Positions 1 to 4,525 of a stretch of DNA of 7,368 nucleotides are shown piece after piece. The notes beneath the pieces are model-generated. The model searched no databases, was not told the DNA's origin, and worked only from the letters and a program-made list of their open reading frames with translations. The translations under genes were made by a program, and so were the position numbers. The DNA comes from GWF2-50-93 sp049297395. GTDB taxonomy: Bacteria > Verrucomicrobiota > Lentisphaeria > Victivallales > GWF2-50-93. The stretch is taken from NCBI GenBank assembly GCA_049297395.1, contig JBAQUG010000579.1, positions 1-7,368 of the forward strand, read 5' to 3'. How positions within the stretch are numbered: the stretch's first letter is position 1; the number at the start of each line of letters is the position of its first letter.

Positions 1-1237
1 CGGACAGACCGTTTTTCATTGCATTCTCAAGGAAGCGCGTGGTGATCTCCTCGGCCAAGTCGATATATCCATAATCTAGCAGTCCACGGCAAATAAAATA
101 GTTCGTCGGCCCCCAGACATCGCCGCGCCACATGATGCCATTGGGGCAGGCCGGCACTCCGCCATCGTCGAATTGGCGGCTGTTGCGCCCCACCGTTGGA
201 ATCGGCAGGTTCGTGAACCAATCCGGTCCGGCAAGTTTGGCGGCCATTTGTTCCGCCTGTTTCTTGTCCGGAACCCCCGCCCAGAGCGGGATCCAGCTGC
301 CGATGGTCGGAGTCCGTATTTTTTCCAGAGATCCGCGCCTGACTGCCAGAAAAGTGCCTTCCTGCTCGTCCCACATAATACGGCGCATGGCGGCAATCCC
401 TTTTTCCGCCCGTTGGTTGCGGCGTTCGGCCATCGCGTGATCGCCGGACTTTTCAGCAAGCCGCGCCAGTGATTGCTCGGCTTGAATCAGAAAGGAGGTG
501 ATCCCAGGCAGAAGGATCGTCCCGTACATCGCCGGGCCGCCGCGACGCGGGTGCGGGGCAAGTGTCAGTTCATCCATGCACGCTTCCATATCAAAGCTTT
601 CAAAACGGGCCGACTGAATGGTTCTTTGCATCCGCACTTCGGGGGCTACCGCCGGATCTTGGATCCACTTTACCGTAGACATGTTTTCCAGCGCCAGGGG
701 GGCATAGGTGCCAACGGTGATCAATCCAAGTTCATCAATATCGCGTTCGCGCCAATACCAGTCATGGTATCGCTCCAGCCGCGACAGGGAATCAGCGGTA
801 ACCAGGCCAAGATCCGGTTGCCGAGCGGAAATCCGTTCCATGGCCCAGGCGATGATGCAATGCCCCTGGGTGTTGGGGGAATAGCTTTCCGGCTTGACAT
901 TGTTGGAGACCATCCCCTGCGCATACTCAGGTGCAAGGCCGGCCCACATATCCTGGAAATCCCAGTAAATGGAAAAAGAATCCCGCAGGTTTTCTTCAAA
1001 CCCGGGTGCTAAGCTCAGCAGGTCGGCCAGGAACATGGCGTCCCAGATCCAATGCCCGTTGTATCCAAAGTCCGGGGCCAGCCATTTGCGGCGCAGCAGC
1101 CCCTCCGGCTCGCGGATGTTCGGCATCACGCAGATGCGGTAGGCGTCATCCACCAGCCTGGCTGCTGAAGAATCCTGCCACTTGTACTGCCTGCCCAATT
1201 TCTGCAGCCATGCGTCGATTCTTGGCTGGTCGGTCAT
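1..1237 (-). CDS. GH63/MGH1-like glycoside hydrolase, C-terminus beyond window edge
   Basis: Reading leftwards from ATG at 1237, 412 codons are open to base 2 with no stop, so the gene continues past the left edge. The protein looks like an (alpha/alpha)6-barrel glycosidase of the GH63/MGH1-like group, related to mannosylglycerate and glucosylglycerate hydrolases and more distantly to trehalases. Family hallmarks seen: NGHWIWDAMF at residues 60-69 (barrel entrance and substrate site), a helix RLERYHDWYWRERDIDELGL at 153-172 whose RD (D166) sits where this group carries its general acid, and WRGDVWGPTNYF at 370-381, the usual late-barrel signature. The catalytic base, normally further on, lies outside the window. 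The N-terminus MTDQPRIDAW is hydrophilic with no signal peptide, so a cytoplasmic location is inferred, processing sugars released by the secreted enzymes encoded upstream. It lies 22 bases after the GH16 stop with a strong ribosome site, so co-transcription is likely. The exact substrate cannot be told. Confidence 0.85.
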   Translation of the reverse strand, partial: MTDQPRIDAWLQKLGRQYKWQDSSAARLVDDAYRICVMPNIREPEGLLRRKWLAPDFGYNGHWIWDAMFLADLLSLAPGFEENLRDSFSIYWDFQDMWAGLAPEYAQGMVSNNVKPESYSPNTQGHCIIAWAMERISARQPDLGLVTADSLSRLERYHDWYWRERDIDELGLITVGTYAPLALENMSTVKWIQDPAVAPEVRMQRTIQSARFESFDMEACMDELTLAPHPRRGGPAMYGTILLPGITSFLIQAEQSLARLAEKSGDHAMAERRNQRAEKGIAAMRRIMWDEQEGTFLAVRRGSLEKIRTPTIGSWIPLWAGVPDKKQAEQMAAKLAGPDWFTNLPIPTVGRNSRQFDDGGVPACPNGIMWRGDVWGPTNYFICRGLLDYGYIDLAEEITTRFLENAMKNGLS

Positions 1238-1243
1238 CGTCGG

Positions 1244-1251
1244 CTCCTTTT
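1244..1251 (-). promoter_or_regulatory. Ribosome binding site of the GH63-like gene
   Basis: AAAAGGAG on the minus strand ends 6 bases before ATG 1237. It lies inside the 22-base gap after the GH16 stop codon, which fixes the start of the GH63-like gene and supports translation as part of one operon. Confidence 0.8.
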
Positions 1252-1259
1252 GTTCAGTG

Positions 1260-3521
1260 TTATTCCTGTTTTGCCGCCGGGCGGAACACCAATTTACAAA
1301 AAAATGTACAAACGTCGGTAATCTCATCAAAAAACATGACTATCTTATGCCGCCCAGCGGGCAGTTGGACGTTCTGTTTGCCAAGAGACTTCTGGGGGGA
1401 CCGGAAGCCTTCTCCGGAATCCCACGCCGTAGAGAGCTGCCATTTCAACAGGGTCGTGCCGGGTGTTCCGGCCTCTCCAAAATTGAGGCGGATTGTTTCG
1501 TCCTTGACATTGCCTTTCTCGTAAAGTTTCTTGAAGTAGTCCGGACGGTTCATGAACAGCTCGACTTCATACTCTCCGGCTGCCGCCACTTCGACTTCGT
1601 AGGTGATCCACTGGGCGAACTCCCAGCCCGCCTGCACGGCTTCCGGCGCATCTCCCAGTTCGCTTTTCCGGTAGGCAATATTGGGGTCTCCCGGCTTGCC
1701 CCGTGCGCTTTTGTAGGCGATTCCGTTGCCGCCTTCGTCGTAGCATCCGCCCTTGACGGTGCCGGGAATCTTCTGCGGATTGCCCTGGTAGGCAGTTCCG
1801 GTGAACTCCCTGCCGTTGATCAAATCTATCTTCAACGGCGCGGATTGTCCGATCAACCCGCTGTCGTCCCGGGCCATGGCAATGACCGTGTTGGTTACAT
1901 TGGGAAACAAATTGTCGACAGTGAATCTCGTCTTCACCGTGGCGGCATCAACCTTTTTTTCGGCCCGGATGCGCCCCATGGAGAACAGCATGATTTCGGA
2001 CACTTTGCCGTCAGCGGAGGCGGTGACATCGAAGGTGAGCGGTTCGCCCTGTTTGAAAGATCCTTTCCCGGCGATGGACAGAGTCACTGCGGGCGGCTTC
2101 CTGTCACCCGTATCCTCATCGTAGATGCGCACGTAATCGACAACCATGCTGTCGGGAAGTTTCGCCTGTTCCAGGCGACCGTAGAACGGATCGGGATCCT
2201 TGGGGTCAGGGACGCACACGGCAGTGCATATAATAAACTTTAGAGGCGCGCTCGTCACCGTGACATTGCGGTAGTTCTGCCGGATCGTTTCCTGTCCGTC
2301 CACGTAGAATATGTGTTCAAGCGGCGTCCACTGGAATCCGACCGTGTGCCACCCGTCGTACTGCTCCAAGATTGTTTTCCGACCGCTTGAGACGCGGCCT
2401 AATTTCCTGCTGCCAAGGATGTCGCGTTCACCGATCCCCGTGACTTGGCCCCCGTCACCGGGAATAAAGTCCATTCTGATGTTGCAGTGATATCCTTGAC
2501 ATATGTCGTTCTCCTTTTTCGGCTTGTAGAAGTCCTCGAAAATGTCGAACTCCTGGGGATAGACAAAGGTGTCCACACCGTGGCTATGGGGAAATCCGCA
2601 AAGAAACACGGATGACCACCAGCCGGGCTGGCGCGTGAACTGCACCCGTGTTTCAAAGTAGCCGTACGCCTTTTCGAACCGGCCATGCACGCCGGTAGTA
2701 AACCGCACCGTGCCGTCAGGATCCTGGGTCAGCTGCAACACCAGTGAACCCTTCCCATCAAGGAAAAGGTTTTCCGTGGATGGTTTCGTCTTCATGCTTG
2801 GCCAATTCAACGGCCTATCCGGAACCACATACCATTTTCCGGTATCCAGTTCGGCGCCGTCGAACTCGTCATGCCAGACCATCTTCCATTTCTTGTCCGA
2901 CGGAGGTCCTTCGCGGTATCCCGCCTTTGTCACGAGGTTCTTGGGGGTGGCGCGGATCGCCGGGTTGCGCAGATCCTCCGGCCCTCCAACCGCCAGCATC
3001 GCCGAGCTGGTGCCCCGGATCATGCGGATGACCAGCACGTGCGGCCCCTTGGCCATCTCGACGGTGGCGGTGAAGTTATGGATGTTCGGTGGAGATGTTT
3101 CGTTTCCCTTGCCGCTGAGCGTTTCGGAGATCAGCGTTCCGTCCAGGTACGCCTCGTACCACCAGTCGGCGCCGAATCCGAAGGTGGCTCGACCGGCTGC
3201 TTCTGTTTCGAATGGAAGATAGACCCAGGCCGTGCTGCCGGCCTGCGTCCCAGTGAAGGGGGCAAGATCAAGAGTGCGGCTGGGGCCGAAGTCCGCAGTG
3301 CGCCCCTCCGCCTGCTTCTCGCCGATCTTCAGCACCGTCGGAACGCTACGAAGCAGTTCCGGAGCCGGTACGCCATCCTCCCTGGCGAACGGCCCAAAGA
3401 TTACGGCCTTTGCTGGCAGTACCACGTCGCCTTCCGGTATGGAATCCTTGGCCTGGGCGGTGACGGTCCATAGTGCGGCGGCGATCATTGAAGTCAATAG
3501 TGTCCGGGAAAAGTATCTCAT
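1260..3521 (-). CDS. Secreted GH16 glycoside hydrolase with Ig-like and CBM6-like domains
   Basis: An exported endo-acting beta-glycanase of 753 residues from the chosen ATG at 3521. Domains in order: signal peptide 1-24 (hydrophobic LLTSMIAAALWTV, cleavage expected after AQA); a jelly-roll-like N-terminal module about 28-185 with GFGADWWYEAYLDG; GH16 catalytic domain about 211-470, starting at WHDEFDG and ending at VDYVRIYDED; Ig-like domain about 477-567; CBM6-like domain about 573-748 (GTAYQGNPQKIPGTV, then DEGGNGIAY). The active site is PQEFDIFED: nucleophile E324, assisting D326 and acid/base E329. The six-residue ExDxxE spacing is the beta-bulge form of GH16 found in laminarinases, agarases, porphyranases and carrageenases. 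The substrate is not decided by the visible residues. The CBM6-like domain has GGC where classical CBM6 usually has an acidic AE pair, so ligand or calcium binding may differ. The start is uncertain: the frame is open to ATG 3611, and ATG 3575 has a better ribosome site, but 3521 gives the normal signal peptide. Confidence 0.88.
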   Translation of the reverse strand: MRYFSRTLLTSMIAAALWTVTAQAKDSIPEGDVVLPAKAVIFGPFAREDGVPAPELLRSVPTVLKIGEKQAEGRTADFGPSRTLDLAPFTGTQAGSTAWVYLPFETEAAGRATFGFGADWWYEAYLDGTLISETLSGKGNETSPPNIHNFTATVEMAKGPHVLVIRMIRGTSSAMLAVGGPEDLRNPAIRATPKNLVTKAGYREGPPSDKKWKMVWHDEFDGAELDTGKWYVVPDRPLNWPSMKTKPSTENLFLDGKGSLVLQLTQDPDGTVRFTTGVHGRFEKAYGYFETRVQFTRQPGWWSSVFLCGFPHSHGVDTFVYPQEFDIFEDFYKPKKENDICQGYHCNIRMDFIPGDGGQVTGIGERDILGSRKLGRVSSGRKTILEQYDGWHTVGFQWTPLEHIFYVDGQETIRQNYRNVTVTSAPLKFIICTAVCVPDPKDPDPFYGRLEQAKLPDSMVVDYVRIYDEDTGDRKPPAVTLSIAGKGSFKQGEPLTFDVTASADGKVSEIMLFSMGRIRAEKKVDAATVKTRFTVDNLFPNVTNTVIAMARDDSGLIGQSAPLKIDLINGREFTGTAYQGNPQKIPGTVKGGCYDEGGNGIAYKSARGKPGDPNIAYRKSELGDAPEAVQAGWEFAQWITYEVEVAAAGEYEVELFMNRPDYFKKLYEKGNVKDETIRLNFGEAGTPGTTLLKWQLSTAWDSGEGFRSPQKSLGKQNVQLPAGRHKIVMFFDEITDVCTFFCKLVFRPAAKQE

Positions 3522-3526
3522 GTTGT

Positions 3527-3531
3527 CTTCC
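3527..3531 (-). promoter_or_regulatory. Weak ribosome binding site for the preferred GH16 start
   Basis: GGAAG lies 5 bases before ATG 3521. It is a weaker match than the AAGGAG-type sites of the neighbouring genes. The case for this start rests mainly on the signal peptide that begins there. Confidence 0.4.
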
Positions 3532-3582
3532 AATGGTTTAATTGATAAAAGTTGATTTTCTGAATTATTTTCCATTTTTTCA

Positions 3583-3587
3583 TCCTT
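3583..3587 (-). promoter_or_regulatory. Alternative ribosome binding site for a longer GH16 product
   Basis: AAGGA lies 7 bases before ATG 3575. Use of this start would add 18 residues, beginning MENNSENQLL, ahead of the signal peptide. This is the better Shine-Dalgarno match, but the acidic, AT-rich-coded extension is unusual before a signal peptide. Confidence 0.4.
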
Positions 3588-3658
3588 CTTTGTTTTTGCT
3601 GCCATAGCCATCCTGTTGTTTACCTAAATTTAATGCTGCCTCAAATGCAAAATCCAGG

Positions 3659-4495
3659 TTAATTCATCAACCATGGGGCGCGATCCGGGCCGACCGGCTC
3701 CAGCTCAGATCTGCTGTATGGACTGACGTGCCCGTCGCAATGAAGTACGTTGGTCGCCCTCCGGTGGCGATTGTATTCGATGCATGCCCCCCAGTGGGAC
3801 CAAAAAGAACCAGTGTTATGGTCGTCGTACCCCCATGCGGCCGAACTCGTGTAGGTGTCAAGCGCAAGCGCCTGCTGCGAGGGGTGGATGAACTGGGAGA
3901 TCTTTCTTTTTCCAGGATAGGGGCCTGCCGCAGATCCCCCTGCGGGAAAAGTCGCCATGCCATAAAGTGAAAGCCGACAGTAAATAAAGGACAAAGTCGG
4001 ATTGACTGCCGGACAATGGAAAGTGCCGTTGAGCTTGAATTTTTCCGACCATGGACTGTAGCTGCCGCTGATCTCAGCTGTAATGCTCTCGCTGCTGAAA
4101 TATGGTTTGAGCATTCTTGTCCAATCATAGACACCAAGATCGTTTACGGCCGCACCAGTCCATATTCCTGAATGGCAGACAGGAACATGCTCGCCATAAT
4201 CGCCCACATAATAATTCCACGCAAGTCCAATCTGCTTGAGGTTGTTCTTGCAGACGCTGTCTTTTGCCATATCCCTCGCGGATTTCAGCGCCGGCAGCAG
4301 CATGGCCGCCAGAATTGCGATGATCGCAATTACGACCAATAGTTCGATAAGTGTAAAACACTTCCTCTCTACAGGCAGCTCAATAAGTGTGAACCTGCAC
4401 GGAGGTTTAACCGTTTTCCATTTTAACAGTTTTACAGCGATACCGAAATGCCGTAATGCCGGCACGCCTGAACCCGGTTCCGATTTCCTCGTCAT
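3659..4495 (-). CDS. Prepilin-like protein with H-x9-DG motif (type II/IV pseudopilin family)
   Basis: A 278-residue protein from ATG 4495 (280 from ATG 4501). The type IV prepilin N-terminal methylation segment FTLIELLVVIAIIAILAAML starts at residue 47, with the conserved Glu at its fifth position, and is followed by LLPALKSARDMAKDSVCKNNLKQIG, the usual continuation in Lentisphaerota and Planctomycetes. The C-terminal part carries H244-x9-D254-G255 (HRRATNVLHCDG), the motif that names the prepilin-type processing-associated H-x9-DG family. Expected path: insertion in the inner membrane, cleavage by a prepilin peptidase, then assembly or display by a type II/IV-like machine; the role of this family is unproven. 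Oddities: a 46-residue pre-sequence, a second FTLIEL copy at 35-40, and Cys or Arg instead of Gly before each copy. Six cysteines remain after the membrane segment and could form disulfides. The gene sits between two secreted glycosidases in the same orientation, suggesting a role in polysaccharide capture or display. Confidence 0.9.
   Translation of the reverse strand: MTRKSEPGSGVPALRHFGIAVKLLKWKTVKPPCRFTLIELPVERKCFTLIELLVVIAIIAILAAMLLPALKSARDMAKDSVCKNNLKQIGLAWNYYVGDYGEHVPVCHSGIWTGAAVNDLGVYDWTRMLKPYFSSESITAEISGSYSPWSEKFKLNGTFHCPAVNPTLSFIYCRLSLYGMATFPAGGSAAGPYPGKRKISQFIHPSQQALALDTYTSSAAWGYDDHNTGSFWSHWGACIEYNRHRRATNVLHCDGHVSPYSRSELEPVGPDRAPWLMN
4340..4357 (-). repeat. Second FTLIEL-coding repeat unit (functional prepilin segment)
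   Basis: TTTACACTTATCGAACTA codes FTLIEL and leads directly into the hydrophobic segment. It matches the unit at 4376-4393 at 14 of 18 bases, and all four differences are synonymous third-position changes. Confidence 0.75.
4376..4393 (-). repeat. First FTLIEL-coding repeat unit (decoy-like copy)
   Basis: TTCACACTTATTGAGCTG codes FTLIEL 12 residues before the real methylation segment. It is followed by PVERKC, not by a hydrophobic helix, so it cannot serve as a membrane anchor itself. The two units start 36 bases apart. Confidence 0.75.
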
Positions 4496-4501
4496 TTTCA
4501 T

Positions 4502-4507
4502 CTCCTT
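4502..4507 (-). promoter_or_regulatory. Ribosome binding site deciding the pseudopilin start
   Basis: AAGGAG abuts ATG 4501 with no spacer but lies 6 bases before ATG 4495. Normal spacing therefore favours ATG 4495, giving a protein beginning MTRKSEPG. The site is in the short gap after the upstream glycosidase stop codon (4526-4528). Confidence 0.75.
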
Positions 4508-4525
4508 GTCATGGTGAAATAACAG

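Larger units (their letters stand above)
3522..3658 (-). other. AT-rich leader between pseudopilin and GH16 genes
   Basis: These 137 bases separate the pseudopilin stop from the preferred GH16 start and are clearly richer in A and T than the genes on either side. The part from 3611 down is open in frame with the GH16 gene and holds ATGs at 3611, 3605 and 3575. I see no GC-rich hairpin with a T run and no convincing -35/-10 pair, so this is either an untranslated leader or a translated N-terminal extension. Confidence 0.5.

Noticed and set aside
473..1012. Open plus-strand frame of 179 codons in the left part
   Set aside because: The minus strand here encodes the GH63-like protein with family motifs on both sides, so the plus frame is a shadow.
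1182..2243. Open plus-strand frame of 353 codons opposite the GH16 gene
   Set aside because: It lies wholly antisense to well-supported domains (Ig-like, CBM6-like), shows no recognisable motif, and has no good ribosome site. It is a by-product of codon bias in the real gene.
3612..3658. Possible internal promoter (TTGCAT followed by AT-rich sequence) before the GH16 gene
   Set aside because: With TTGCAT as -35, the hexamer 17 bases on is TTAGGT, far from a -10 box, and other pairings have poor spacing. Promoter consensus in this lineage is also not known to me.
4498..4512. Four-codon mini-frame ATG ACA AGG AGA TGA overlapping the pseudopilin start
   Set aside because: It arises because the AAGGAG ribosome site lies inside it. 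It has no own ribosome site, and such tiny frames are expected by chance.
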